NCBI RefSeq assembly: GCF_000003605.2
Contig: NW_003112968.1
Location: 123,032 to 152,141, forward strand
Reading direction: 5' to 3'
Length of the DNA stretch: 29,110 nt
Source of the DNA: Saccoglossus kowalevskii
Lineage: Eukaryota > Hemichordata > Enteropneusta > Harrimaniidae
Below the pieces are notes generated by a model that saw only the letters and a list, made by a program, of their open reading frames with translations, did no database searches and was not told the DNA's origin. The position numbers and the translations under genes were made by a program. Below are positions 10,567 to 21,348 of the stretch, piece by piece. Every line of letters starts with the position of its first letter. The first letter of the stretch is position 1.

Positions 10567-10973
10567 TCCTCCATGGTAGGGCAGATTTTCAAATCGTTAA
10601 TTTTTTGAGTTCCAAAATGAAATCAGTTGTGGGTAGTTTGAATTTGCTATTTATTTATTGATTTATTTGTTTGTAATAAGGTGTCTAAAATAGAAATAAC
10701 GGACGATCATTTATCACGATGAGCCCACGTCTTATAAATCAAATGTGACAACACTCTGACATGACATGGAGATTTTTTTTTTTCTATTAAATTATAGAAT
10801 TATCTTTATCTTATAAATCTTTGCTATATTAAATTATATTTTCAGACCAATATAATCTTAATTTTATTATACACGACTATGGTAACAAAATAACACGTGC
10901 CATTGTCATACTAATAACGACCAACTGTGTTAGTTCACAAAGCCCTGTAAATATATTTAGCCCTTGCACGGAT

Positions 10974-11081
10974 NNNNNNNNNNNNNNNNNNNNNNNNNNN
11001 NNNNNNNNNNNNNNNNNNNNNNNNNNNNNNNNNNNNNNNNNNNNNNNNNNNNNNNNNNNNNNNNNNNNNNNNNNNNNNNNN
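10974..11081. other. Assembly gap (108 N)
   Basis: A run of N in the sequence. Any frame crossing it (such as the minus-strand one at 10957-11205) is an artefact. Confidence 1.
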
Positions 11082-12684
11082 TAGTAAGGTCATGCGATCT
11101 ATGTTGATTTGGGTTAATGGCGTTGTGACTCATGTGTGGACACCGCAAGCATCTGGGCATGCATGCAGCGATAATTACGCACCACACAGTCAGGTAAGGA
11201 AGCATTCAGTTAGAGTCCCCCTCGGCGAAGACACGCGATATCAACGTAATATGTAAGGCACGCGGATAAATTCCACTGAGTACGATGTCGGTCAAGTTCC
11301 ATGACCACACGGCACGCCTGGGATCGGTGTATCCTTGCGTCCTGTGACAGGGTAAAGTTGGGTATGTACCGTATTTTGGTGTCCAATTGCACCACTTAAC
11401 AGGTTAATTAACCCAATATTTGCACTGTAACTGCGATTCTGGTATACTCCTCATTTTGACAGTTCTAGCTCTTATTTGATTTCAGTGGATAAACACAATA
11501 CTGGTCTAAGTACGTACATCTTAACCCCCAAGCACATACATGTGTCGTTGCTCTTTGCTATCATTCTCTTTATTTTGTATTTAATGATAGTTTCTGTACT
11601 GTTATGTATGGCCATGACTCTGTAGTTGAATGCCATACTGCGCTATTGACAATTGTGCGTTTATATATCACCTGTACACGGGTTTTATCTTTTCTATTGT
11701 CTTTGGTTTTATGACATACATTGACAAATATGTTGTATTTATATTTATTACCGTTGTATAGATACACGTATCAATCATTTACAACTTACCTAATACTACC
11801 CATACAATGCATTCATTGTTTGTGTTGACAATATATAACAATGAATTATGTTAATTTGGTGAATGTATAAAAAATATGTATGCATATGATATTGGAAAAT
11901 AGAATGATTGTGACCTTGTCAACGTTTTGATTTCAAAATTCAAATGTCCTGTTTTTTCACCGGTATAAACAGTTAAAGTAGGAGTAACACAATAAACGTT
12001 GCATCTCTTCCTGCTTTCGCCTATATCAAATTACCTACGTTCGAATTAGCCAAATAATGCAGTACGCCAAATGAAAATAAAAAATGGATTTCATGATCAT
12101 TATTGTAGTGGGTTCTGTTGAGACACTCCCTTGGTCATGTTTATTGTCTGCATAATTTATTGGATAGACATGCAAGTATTCAATCATTAACGACGACAAA
12201 CGTTATAAAACATGTATCGGTATTTGATAAAAATTATTTTCCATGAAAACCGCAAATTTGTTCATGAGTAATTTAACAGATTTATCATAATTTACATTGA
12301 AACATTAAACAAATAATTTATTCATTGTTTCTTTAAAAAAATAAGGGAAAATAAATTGTTCGGCAGTAGTCTATAGTTGACTGCGCATTAAAGCATAATA
12401 CGATATCCAGTGTCGCGTAAAACTAAAAATTCAGAAGCGTCAGGATGTTCCTGGTATTAGTTCCTCTTTTGACATTCCGATCATTCCGAAACGTAAATTG
12501 CCAAAATTTGCAACACTTTTAATGTAAGTTATTTGTAGCTGTCGCATGAACAGATATTGTGTCTGGTCGTGTAAAGTTGAATTCTTTTTCATTCTAATAC
12601 ATTGCTTGTTTCCCATTGATTTGCAGACAACGAAACAAGTTTATCGAGAATGATCGAAGCTGATACAGTATATGGAACCAATTC
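11082..12684. other. Upstream region of the XKR gene, no gene seen
   Basis: About 1.6 kb without a recognisable coding frame; the short frames at 11210-11395 and 11570-11767 (minus) carry no motif. It should contain the promoter and 5' UTR of the XKR gene, but I see no clear TATA box or initiator to place a start. Confidence 0.4.
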
Positions 12685-12713
12685 ATGAACGTACTTTTAT
12701 GAAACATGCCTAG
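12685..12713 (+). promoter_or_regulatory. Two upstream ORFs at the XKR start
   Basis: ATG at 12685 opens a five-codon uORF (stop TGA 12700-12702), in the same frame as the gene. ATG at 12699 opens a four-codon uORF whose stop TAG (12711-12713) lies past the main ATG at 12706, so the two overlap. If the 5' UTR includes these, ribosomes would have to leak past or reinitiate. Effect on translation is inference. Confidence 0.45.
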
Positions 12714-14895
12714 GTGTAAAGTGCCATACTCTGTGTGGTTGTTGATCGACTTCATTTGGTTTCTGGCTGCAGCTATATTGATATTTTCGGATGTCGTTTT
12801 CGACGTTTTGACTTGTATTAGGTATTTCCGGGAAGGCTGGTACGTGGCATTTGCTGTCAGCATATTGTTATTATTCCTACCATCAACACTAATTGGAATC
12901 GCGGATTACTATAATATTAACATCATTGTCACCGATAGGAGTGATAAAGACGACTTAAAGAGAAAAGGTAAGAAAAGAATTCGTAAAGAAGATGTTTCCT
13001 GTGAACACAACATCCGTTTGTCGGCCGAGACTCTAACAGCGCGACAAGTACGACCGGAAAATGAACAGCAGGAAATATTGTTTATGAATTCGTCGCTTTT
13101 GACTCAAAATTGCAGTGGATCGCCGAATTCTTTGGTCCAGAACTCGACTTTTGAACATGACGTCGACCGTGACCTGGAAAAGTTTGCTAATATTAACCAA
13201 TCAGAGGCGCCCTTGGCCCACAGTGAAGGTGAGACGACCAGCTTGATAATGTTAGAAAATCGGGACGAAAATAATTATTCCCAATCTCGGGCCGATGTTT
13301 CTGTACAGACAGAAGAAGTTGACGGAAAAGGCGAGTGTAGGGGTCCAACATACCTATATTACAGATCAACGGCACTGCCACAGCATTTAAGTAACAATTT
13401 TTTGACGACAGCACCAGTAGTCCCACGTCATGATGGTAGGGAAAATAACACAGAGAATCCACCTACAGAACAGGCCGAGGGAACTCACCCGGAAGACACT
13501 TCTGATGGTAGATGCGAAAGCTTTATATGCAGTAGGCGTTTGCATTTGTTATTAAACATATGGGGATTGCAGCTAGCAGTGTTCGGACGTCGGTTTCTAC
13601 TCGCCGTCCGATTCGGCCAACGATGGTTTCGCTATATTCGTTTTAACTCGGAACAGAGACGATTTCACCGTGAAAACGAAAGAAAAGTAGTTCGCGGGAA
13701 AGTCGCCTATGATTTAGCGGAGAACGAAGTGCAGCAACACTACCTGGATTTGATCAACGAAGACGAGGCTTTATTGCCCTTATGGATAATTGAAAGTTTG
13801 ACGGAATCGCTGCCACAATTATTGATAAATCTCTATCTGATTGTTAAATACCGTCGACAGTTGTTATTACAGTACATCAGTGCTAGCCTGTCATTCCTCA
13901 CATTAACTTGGGGTGTAACCAGTCCAGAAAAGTACTACAGAGATACACAGGTTATCCGCGAAGGGCGGGATTACAAAACCCGGGTTGGGTTTATGCAACT
14001 GCTCTTTATTTTCGTTTACAAGGCGTTACTGTTAGCGTCACGATCGCTGGCTTTTGTGTTTTTCACGATTGTGTTCCACTACTGGGTTATCGTAGTTTTA
14101 GCGATCCATTTTGCATTTGTGTTTTTCAGATCAATATTTCATAAATATTATTTAAAGATCTTGAACGAAGTGCATTTCCACAGAATAGTGATTCACAGTA
14201 TTTTTTGCACTTTTCTGTATTTCCATATTAGCAACAAGAAACGCATTCGTTTTGTTATGTTGCAGTTTTACGTTGTTTTTATCGTGGAGAATCTCACTAT
14301 GATTTTGTTGTGGTACTTCTATAAGGAAAAAGACCAATATTTCGACGAATTTATCCTGTTTTTTACAATAAGTTCTACCTGTTTAGGAGTTGTGATTATG
14401 TTATTTTATTACACTTGCGTCCATAAATCGAAACGATTTATTGTAAATTCGTATTCATGTTTAAAAATGTGTTGTCTACTTACTCGTCGCAGGCAAACGA
14501 AGGAATGGATTGTTTGCAAGAATCTGCCCACTTGTATTAACTGTTATGTCAAAAGAGGTGCCGTGGCATTACTGCCAGTAAAACGGGATCATATCTATGT
14601 CGACCATAGGGTTAGACCAATCGACGGACAAAGATTCTACTTCGGAACGGACACAGTGTTCTGCGCATGTCCGGATAATGTGCACGATGCGGCGGTGATT
14701 GAGGGCGACGAAGATGTCAGCGACGAATCCAAATCGTGGGTGAAATGTTATGATGCCGGGCGTATTAGGTACATAAAAAAATCGAATTGTTTTTATGATT
14801 TCATCGATAATACCGGCAGAGAAATACACGTTGCTGTAGACAATTTTAAATGGTATCGACCACATAAACTGACTCGCCAGGCGGAACATATTTGA
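12706..14895 (+). CDS. XK-related (XKR) family membrane protein, single coding exon
   Basis: The family (XK/XKR, Pfam XK-related) includes plasma-membrane phospholipid scramblases and the XK protein. This protein has 729 residues. TM1 (~11-31) and TM2 (~47-66) hold the family pattern of a helix with FSDVVFDVLT followed by an RYFREGWY turn. A ~200-residue hydrophilic loop (~76-275, rich in S, N, E) follows. The core (~278-572) contains LPLWIIESLTESLPQLL (~357-373), the family's most diagnostic stretch, then LSFLTLTWGVTSPEKYYRD and about six more hydrophobic helices (~430-457, 459-474, 489-507, 516-538, 546-570). The tail (573-729) is Cys-rich at first, then acidic. The start is well fixed: an in-frame TGA at 12700-12702 lies two codons upstream with no acceptor between. 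The core has no frameshift. AATAAA at 15018-15023 is a likely poly(A) signal. The long loop and tail exceed what I recall for most vertebrate members. The paralogue number cannot be assigned. Scramblase activity is inference. Confidence 0.9.
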   Translation: MPRCKVPYSVWLLIDFIWFLAAAILIFSDVVFDVLTCIRYFREGWYVAFAVSILLLFLPSTLIGIADYYNINIIVTDRSDKDDLKRKGKKRIRKEDVSCEHNIRLSAETLTARQVRPENEQQEILFMNSSLLTQNCSGSPNSLVQNSTFEHDVDRDLEKFANINQSEAPLAHSEGETTSLIMLENRDENNYSQSRADVSVQTEEVDGKGECRGPTYLYYRSTALPQHLSNNFLTTAPVVPRHDGRENNTENPPTEQAEGTHPEDTSDGRCESFICSRRLHLLLNIWGLQLAVFGRRFLLAVRFGQRWFRYIRFNSEQRRFHRENERKVVRGKVAYDLAENEVQQHYLDLINEDEALLPLWIIESLTESLPQLLINLYLIVKYRRQLLLQYISASLSFLTLTWGVTSPEKYYRDTQVIREGRDYKTRVGFMQLLFIFVYKALLLASRSLAFVFFTIVFHYWVIVVLAIHFAFVFFRSIFHKYYLKILNEVHFHRIVIHSIFCTFLYFHISNKKRIRFVMLQFYVVFIVENLTMILLWYFYKEKDQYFDEFILFFTISSTCLGVVIMLFYYTCVHKSKRFIVNSYSCLKMCCLLTRRRQTKEWIVCKNLPTCINCYVKRGAVALLPVKRDHIYVDHRVRPIDGQRFYFGTDTVFCACPDNVHDAAVIEGDEDVSDESKSWVKCYDAGRIRYIKKSNCFYDFIDNTGREIHVAVDNFKWYRPHKLTRQAEHI

Positions 14896-16430
14896 ATTAG
14901 CCAAGTCACGCGGCCTGCACGAACTGCTAACAAAATGGCAGCTTCGTCGTTTGATCATTACATCTTTGGTGGAGTGCAAAAATAAGGGAAAATAGAATGT
15001 ATAATGTTAAGAATTAAAATAAACGTGTTTAGCGGGATATGAAATGCTGACATTTACGAATGTAATTGGTTATTTTGTTATCATCATTTTATTAGATTAT
15101 ATTATGTGAACACGAGAGATGTAACAAAATTGACTGCCAAAGAGTGTAGATACGACCCGAAGTGTAAACATGTATGATGCATTTCTACTTGGGAATTCTG
15201 GGTAATTATAGTTTTCTTTCGTAATTTGATTAGATATCTCGGATACATACATAATCGGCGTTATCTGGTGGGTATAATATGCTTGTGTTGCATACCTCGA
15301 GACCCCTAAAGCATTCCAGGCAGCTACACTTCAAAAATGGATATCCTTTTGTAGTACTATAGTTCTTTTTGCTATTGTTTATATCTGACTCATTTGTGCA
15401 TCCAATTAAAAACTTCCATGGTTTTAAACAACGAAATTGTTTTAGCAATATTTTAGAATTACATGTAGTTATATTTCAACCTCTTTCCAGACACTGACCT
15501 TCAAAAAATTACCGTATTTCAGACTCTGGCTCAAAAAAAGAGACCCAATCGAGCTGTGAATGTGTGTAGATCTGCATGTTCTGATCGAAGTAACCCAAGG
15601 TGCCGATTATGTGACTGATCACGTGGCAATACATTGTGGGAGACAAACTCCTATCAGTAATGTGATAGAAATACAGTATTTTGATGAACACTCAATAAAA
15701 TGTTTGAAAACGCGTTACCGTATTATTAGACTCACATCGATAAACAATCTGATTAAAATCTGATGTACTGTACGGCGTGTATTTTATATATTTATTTTAC
15801 TTTTACTATTTTTTAAAAATTATTTATGTTTTTGTTACGTACTTATGATTTGGTATATTTTTAACTATCGCCTTGTTTTGGCATTCGCAATTACCAAAAC
15901 TTTAAAAAAACTATCAACAAATAAATACTACATCCAAATAAAATTAGAATGAAAAACAAAACAAAACTGGGATCTTATTTTAATCAGATTGATCGATAAC
16001 ACGCGTCTTTTCAGTGGCGACACCGAAAATCATTTGCTAGATAAAATGGACATCTTCCATCACAAACATCAATTCAAAAATGTATTTAAAATAAGGCCGA
16101 ACATCTCGGGCTGTGGCGCAATTGTTCTATTAGAAGCGCGTGGAGCACTTTTTTCCCCGACCATGTGTCCCTCCGTCATACACTACTCAGAGCAAATGCG
16201 ATAGTTACCTGCTTGTTTAGACCTATTTTCTCAACTACGATAAACTCACTTTTGTCACCGCTTGTTACAATGCCATTACTAGTATTATACATCTTCAGAG
16301 AATGCTAATTATCTGACTTGGGGCAGCATAGTTGTAAACCACACTAATGTGAGTAGAATCGTGGGTATTGATGCAAGACAGAGGTTTAGAAGGTGCACAA
16401 TTACCGACTGATACCTTGACATTGGAGAAA
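14896..16430. other. XKR 3' region and intergenic sequence, no gene seen
   Basis: Possible poly(A) signals for the XKR gene lie at 15018-15023 and, further away, near 15919 and 15934. The short frames at 15230-15448, 15509-15763 and 15989-16204 have no recognisable motif. Confidence 0.4.
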
Positions 16431-16444
16431 CTACTTAGTACTAG

Positions 16445-16474
16445 CACAGTCCCTCTATCGATAGAGGGACTGTG
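16445..16474. repeat. Perfect 30-bp palindrome
   Basis: The left arm CACAGTCCCTCTATC is followed directly by its exact reverse complement, with no spacer. The outer flanks (TACTA near 16438 and TAGTA near 16480) extend the symmetry imperfectly. The arm's ACAGTCCCT also occurs at 16767-16775, as its inverse at 16982-16990, and near 25388-25396. Confidence 0.95.
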
Positions 16475-16766
16475 GTATTAGTAATCTCCCTATGACACTA
16501 CCATTGAAAATTGGATTCCCCATTAATATTTCAATACTTCCATCACAACAAATACGTTCCCGGAACCTGTCGTTGCATTTGAATTGACAAATTGTTCATT
16601 TGCATTCATGACGTTGCAATGAGGTTGCAATGTATGTTTAAAGTGTAACAGAACAAAATTCAAACTAAACGACTGCCTAGTGAAAGGCGGGACTACTAGT
16701 ATTTGTTCCTATAACCGGATGTTAACCTGACGCACCGGGATCTCGTGACTGAATATTATTTGTCCG

Positions 16767-16990
16767 ACAGTCCCTCGAGGTACCAGTATGGAAGAGGTGT
16801 GAAAAACACAAAGGCGGATGCAAAGTGCGGAGCGCACTTTTAGAAAGGAACCGAGTACGGACGAGAGAACAATAGAGCGCGGACCCACAAACCATGGAGG
16901 GCGGACCATGGTAACTCTGCTTTTGCCATTTACACTCCCACAAAATTTTATTTTATTGAGAAAAACAACAACAAATGAACCAGGGACTGT
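16767..16990. repeat. Segment bounded by inverted ACAGTCCCT ends
   Basis: A 224-bp segment starts ACAGTCCCT and ends AGGGACTGT. It is richer in GC than its surroundings and includes an 8-bp hairpin (AAAGTGCG / CGCACTTT, near 16836). Three overlapping frames on both strands are open here (16709-16996, 16722-16943, 16818-17006), but none has a recognisable motif. No target duplication is evident. It may be a small DNA element or coincidence. Confidence 0.3.
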
Positions 16991-17478
16991 ATGCAAGTCT
17001 ATATAATGTCGGACACGGTTGTATTACTATTAGGGTATTTGAAAATGTGTGATAGCACGAAAAAGTACATACGTGTAGGCTCAACAATGTAAGTTTATTC
17101 TCACAAAAGCAGTATGAGCTTTACAAAAATAGGATGCTCAAACTTTGTTTGAATATATGAGCAGGATAATGGCATGGTGGGTTGAAGACAGTTTTATGTT
17201 ATGCAAATGTACCGACAAACGACAACTTGTTCACAATGGTAAAATACAGCTATTATGTACTAGTAACTAGTTCATTATGAGCCAGTACCACACAGAAACA
17301 GTCAACGAAGGTGTTCGTGCAAAAAGATGTTCAAGAGAGTGGGCGGGGATACACGCAGGAAAAGCAAGAGGGCGGATGTACCATAATGGCCAGTGGATGG
17401 GTAAAACCTCACCGGAGTGGCAGTGGAGAAGGATTCGACAAATGGAAAGGGGGGTTCATTTCCAATAACCGTTTGTTA
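16991..17478. other. No recognisable gene (16991-17478)
   Basis: A 63-codon + frame (17277-17468) is rich in Arg and Trp but matches nothing I know. Confidence 0.4.
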
Positions 17479-17885
17479 TGATAGATAGATAGAATTTTTT
17501 ATTTGGAACGTACCAAAGAAATCATGAGTAAAGTTCAAAAATAACAAAACAAAACAAAACATTCAGAACAACAAAAACTTACAGTACTAAAACATATCAA
17601 GAATATAGAAAATAAATTTTGCAAAAATGCTAAGAATGAAAAAATCATTACTTGAAACAATAATAGAAAATAATTCATCCATGCTAAAATCTTCCAGCTT
17701 TGGGGCATAGATGTATATAGCTGCAAGGAATCTAGATCTTTGTTCTTTGATTTGACAATTATTACAATATAAAATGTAACGTTTCTCATCCTCTACTTCA
17801 TTGCATTCATGGAGATTACATAGCCTGTTTTCCTTCAAAATGCCTTTATGTCTGTGATGAATTTGTTTTTGCGTATCTGTTGATC
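17479..17885 (-). mobile_element. 5'-truncated LINE: C-terminal end and 3' tail (fragment A)
   Basis: Read on the minus strand, 17838 to 17587 encodes KENRLCNLHECNEVEDE, then YILYCNN, and later a hydrophobic tail. This is the LINE ORF2 C-terminal zinc-knuckle-type pattern (C-x-x-C/H ... EDE-x-H/Y-x-L-x-x-C). Coding similarity fades just upstream of 17885, with a frameshift. After the stop the element runs to CCAAATAAAAAATTC and a (TCTA)n tail at 17479-17493. Truncation at the 5' end and a microsatellite tail are typical of target-primed reverse transcription. The ORF is non-functional. Confidence 0.65.
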
Positions 17886-17889
17886 GACT

Positions 17890-18520
17890 TAATTATCTGA
17901 TTACTAACGAATGGCTGTGTTATGTCTGTCATCGTTTATGCCTATGCGAGGTCCTGCACGGAAAATGGCTCAGTGATTTGGAACTTATTACGAGATAACC
18001 GTCGCTATTTGGACTACTATTTCTGACAGTTAGTATTTGCAGTTATTAATATAGTGAACGATTAATCAAAAGATATGACGTATTCAGTGTTAGTGTGATT
18101 GGCTTTATGATTGAAGGTTACGCCCTCGAGTCTTTTTGCTGCTTTGTAATTGGTTAAGGTTTTGAAAATGAATAAAGTTGTTTTAGTTGGACTTGGCGAG
18201 AACACCAGGACAGACGCAGTCCTGGAGAGTCTTGGGGCGAGTCTTGACGCAGTCTAGAGGCAGTCTTGGGTCAGCCTTGCGATAGTCTTGGGGACTTTTC
18301 CCCCGGGCGCTGTGTCTTATAGAGTGCTCGACTGACTGACTAAAGACGAGAGCTGAAACGTATTTTGTTGTGTGCGTTTATTTGACTGTAGAGCTTAAGT
18401 GACTTCCCCGATCCCGTACCTCAAGGGGACGCGATAGAGAGACGAGACGAGATTCCCCCTGACACGTGTGGAGAACCCTAGAGGAGAAGATTTCCCCCCC
18501 TGATATGTCTACCGGATTCA
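17890..18520. other. Unassigned segment with CCAAT-like boxes and AGTCTTGG repeats
   Basis: This segment sits between two LINE fragments. It has inverted CCAAT boxes (GATTGG near 18097, AATTGG near 18149) and AATAAA near 18170. A cluster of short units follows (AGTCCTGGAGAGTCTTGGGG near 18210, with four more AGTC(T)TTGG-like units to about 18295), and then a GC-rich end to 18510. The composition is reminiscent of a promoter or a solo LTR, but I could not find paired TG/CA ends or a target duplication. Confidence 0.3.
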
Positions 18521-18552
18521 ATGGGAAGAAAATGTGCAGAAGTTATGTATTT

Positions 18553-20170
18553 TTACGAGTTGTATTGGAACAGATGAAAAGAGCAACGTATATTTAGCTT
18601 AGTATCCGGCAAAGTATTCAAATTTGGGGGTTGTGTCTCATTTGGGGGATACTTTTTCCTGATTGTGTCCCATGCAGTGCATTTCAGTAAAAAATTATAT
18701 TCATCATCAATTTCTTGCAGGCACACATGACAAATACGGCCTTCCCTATGAATATTATTATGTCTGCCTCTTTCTATTTGTAAGGGATGGCACGCACATC
18801 TTAATCTTGCTATTGCTCTGCGCAATTTTAATTGTGGCAATGACACATAGTTTTCAATCCCAAAATTTGTTTTGTTTGCCTATAATACTGCGTTTCTCCA
18901 GAACAAACGTCTATATACCAATCTGCAATTTCAATATATTTGACCCGTTCACAAAATGTGTACAAGAACATATCAGAGTCCCCAATCCCTTGATTAAAGC
19001 AGACATAACCAAATCCATATTTAAATAGCAATTCTTTAATTTATGTGGCCTTTTCCCTTTTTCGTCCAGTGAAAGTAGCATCCGGTAATCTTTTTGGGGT
19101 AATGTTTTCATCCATGCTAGTAATTTTTAACTAATACTTCATACATCTTTTAACATGGTAACAAAATAAAGGTAGCCTCCCACAATCCCCTAATAGCATT
19201 TTTACCTACACCAATGTATTGCCTACAATAAGATGTATGTACACTTTATAAATGTTGATATTGACCATATCCCCAGATTTCAAACCCATATGTAAGTACA
19301 GGTTGAATTAAGGTGTCAAAGATCTTAAAATACAAGTCTGCTTTAAAACATTGCATATTTCCTAAGTATCGTACGATTGCAATCAATTTCTTTTTGCCTT
19401 TTATAGCTACATTGTCTGTGGTAATATTAAAAGAGCATTTACATGACATTACCAATCCCAAGTATTCATATGAACTAACAGTACTAATTTGCTTGTCCTC
19501 GAAATACCACTTTTCATATTTACTGAGATATCCCCCATTTCTGTATACTACAATTTTAGTTTTATTTGTTTTACTTGTTTGTAAACTCATACAATAATGA
19601 AAACAACTCTAACATGTCGTTCGGGGTCAATTGTATTCCTCTATACCCATCCAACATGCTTTGTAGCTCATTAATGTAAAATGAGAATAAAATAGGGCTG
19701 ATCATGCACCCTTGTCGAACCCATTTCTTCAATTCAAAGAATCTCGACATCTTTATAAATACTTTGTAAAATTACATACATTTTCCGTTGATACCATTAT
19801 TGGCCAAACAATAACAAATCCCTGTTAACTGGATGCCTTCTGGAAATCTATATAGAGGCAATACAATTTCCCCCCTTTCCTGGCTAACTGTTTCTGAATT
19901 ATGGCATATAATGTAAATATTTGATCAATAGTTGAATAGCCCTCCCTAAATCCAGCCTGTGTCTCTGGGATTATATCAAAAACCCTTGCCCATTTTGATA
20001 GTCGTGCTTCAATGATACTGGTGAAGACTTTTCCAAATATACTCATGAGTGATATAGCTCTATAGTTACCGGGATCATTTCGACTGTTTTTCTTGTGGAT
20101 AGGAATAATAATACTATTTGACCAACCTTCTGAAGTCAGTGAAATGTACTGAAAAAATTGCCACATAAGC
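18553..20170 (-). pseudogene. LINE reverse transcriptase pseudogene (fragment B)
   Basis: On the minus strand the pieces of one ORF2 follow in order. 20166-19825 carries SNSIIIPIHKKNSRNDPGNY and then a palm start ending YCLYIDFQKAS. About 19730-19600 carries WVRQGCMISPILFSFYINEL. 19590-19246 carries NKTKIVVYRNGG, EYLGLV and PVLTYGFEIWG. 19031-18828 carries KYGFGYVCFNQGIGDSDMFL. 18846-18553 carries ARLRCACHPLQIERGR and CHVCLQEIDDEYNFLLKC. The order and motifs are those of a non-LTR retrotransposon RT, thumb and C-terminal zinc-knuckle-type domain. The segment after DFQKA and the (F/Y)ADD catalytic box are deleted, and several frameshifts and stops occur, so it is dead. The endonuclease domain is absent. 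Clade not assigned. Confidence 0.85.
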
Positions 20171-20630
20171 GTCGTTGCCCACTATCATGACAACCGGGTG
20201 GTCGAAATCGACAGCGAAGTCGCGATCCACGAAGAATGCTCGATTGTGTCCCGAATTTTTAAACTTGGGTCTCTTTAAGTTTCTTTTGCTTCATGGTGAT
20301 GGCAAAATAGTTAAACAAGTGACTGTATTTTAATTTTCCAAGTTTCACGACAGAGCGGTTAGTCAACTTGATAATCGTACATTCTTCTTTCTCGTGTTTT
20401 GATTGTTTTCACATGTTCTTTTACTGCGGTATGGTGATCAAAATACATTATGGCAATTCAAATTCTTTTGTATTTTAATCACGGAATTATTCTAAATGAT
20501 ATAAATATCACATAATATGTTTTAAACAAACTAAACAGAGAAAAAATGTTCAAAACAACCATGGTTTGAAAATGTGCCATGTAATGAAGCTAGTAAAACA
20601 TAGATATTATCGACAATAAACAAACTGCCG
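20171..20630. other. No recognisable gene (20171-20630)
   Basis: A 58-codon minus-strand frame without a start (20290-20114) reads FKNSGHNRAFFVDRDFAVDF and then DHPVVMIVGNDA. It is unrelated to the LINE frame it overlaps. I do not recognise it. Confidence 0.3.
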
Positions 20631-20634
20631 TGGA

Positions 20635-20930
20635 TTAAAAGATTAAACAAATATTAAAACACAAACCAAATGAATTTGAGAATTTGATGATTAATTGTCT
20701 TGAACAAACAGGTGGAGACAAGAACGACGAATATTGGATTGCCCTGAAACATTTACGTCCAAACAAACGCAACGGAATCCGGTGAAAAAAGAACATGCAA
20801 AGAATAATGAATTTGAACAGGAATTGATTGGAAAAGATATCATACAGATATAAAAAGATGACATAAAAATAGAAAAAGCTACAGATGACGTAGACATTAC
20901 AAATGAAATGCTTCACAACAAATAATGATT
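20635..20930 (+). mobile_element. LINE linker-region fragment (fragment C)
   Basis: The + strand encodes KHKPNEFENLMINCLEQ and GDKNDEYWIALKHLRPNKRN. After a frameshift it reads KKEHAKNNEFEQELIGKD and KIEKATDDVDITNEMLHNK. This resembles the stretch between the endonuclease and reverse transcriptase domains of LINE ORF2 proteins (a W-x-x-L-K-x-L core followed by an acidic helix and an I-x-x-E-M region). The long minus-strand frames here (20635-20916, 20691-20897) are its antisense shadows. Confidence 0.5.
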
Positions 20931-20960
20931 TGTTAATTAAATGCCTTGTTGCAAGTCCGT

Positions 20961-21348
20961 TAATTTAATTGCACATTGCGGTAAATTTTCAGATTTAACT
21001 GTGTCAATTTTGTTCCATGAAGGAATGGACCACAAGTTATGCAATTTATGCTATATAAAAAGTAATTGATAAAACAAAATTTATACAAAACAAATAGAAA
21101 CAGACCAAACTATTTATATTGTTGCTTTTATTGATTTCAAAAACAGTAGTATAATTAAACACATGCAAATAAAGTATTTACTTTGGCCATTCTATGAATA
21201 AGAATTGTATATGTTAATGGTCTTCAACATTCCATATACAATGGGGAATGTTCATTGCAATTTATTTTGATGATTGGTGCCGTACGGCTGTTACCAGTGA
21301 CACAAACGAATTGAAACAATAACTATAAAATGTGATTTTTTTATTACA
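20961..21348. other. No recognisable gene (20961-21348)
   Basis: AT-rich, without a long frame or clear repeat. Confidence 0.4.

Noticed and set aside
10957-11205. 82-codon minus-strand frame
   Set aside because: Nearly half of it is read through the N gap.
13193-14979. Several frames on both strands inside the XKR gene (13193-13462, 13908-14144, 14152-14337, 14569-14979)
   Set aside because: They overlap the intact 729-codon XKR frame and have no domain of their own; antisense or shifted shadows.
16709-17006. Three overlapping frames on both strands
   Set aside because: GC-rich segment with few stops in any frame; no recognisable motif in any of them.
20635-20916. 93-codon minus-strand frame with many Phe residues, like a membrane protein
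   Set aside because: It is the antisense of the LINE linker fragment; A-rich coding DNA reads as Phe/Ile-rich on the other strand.
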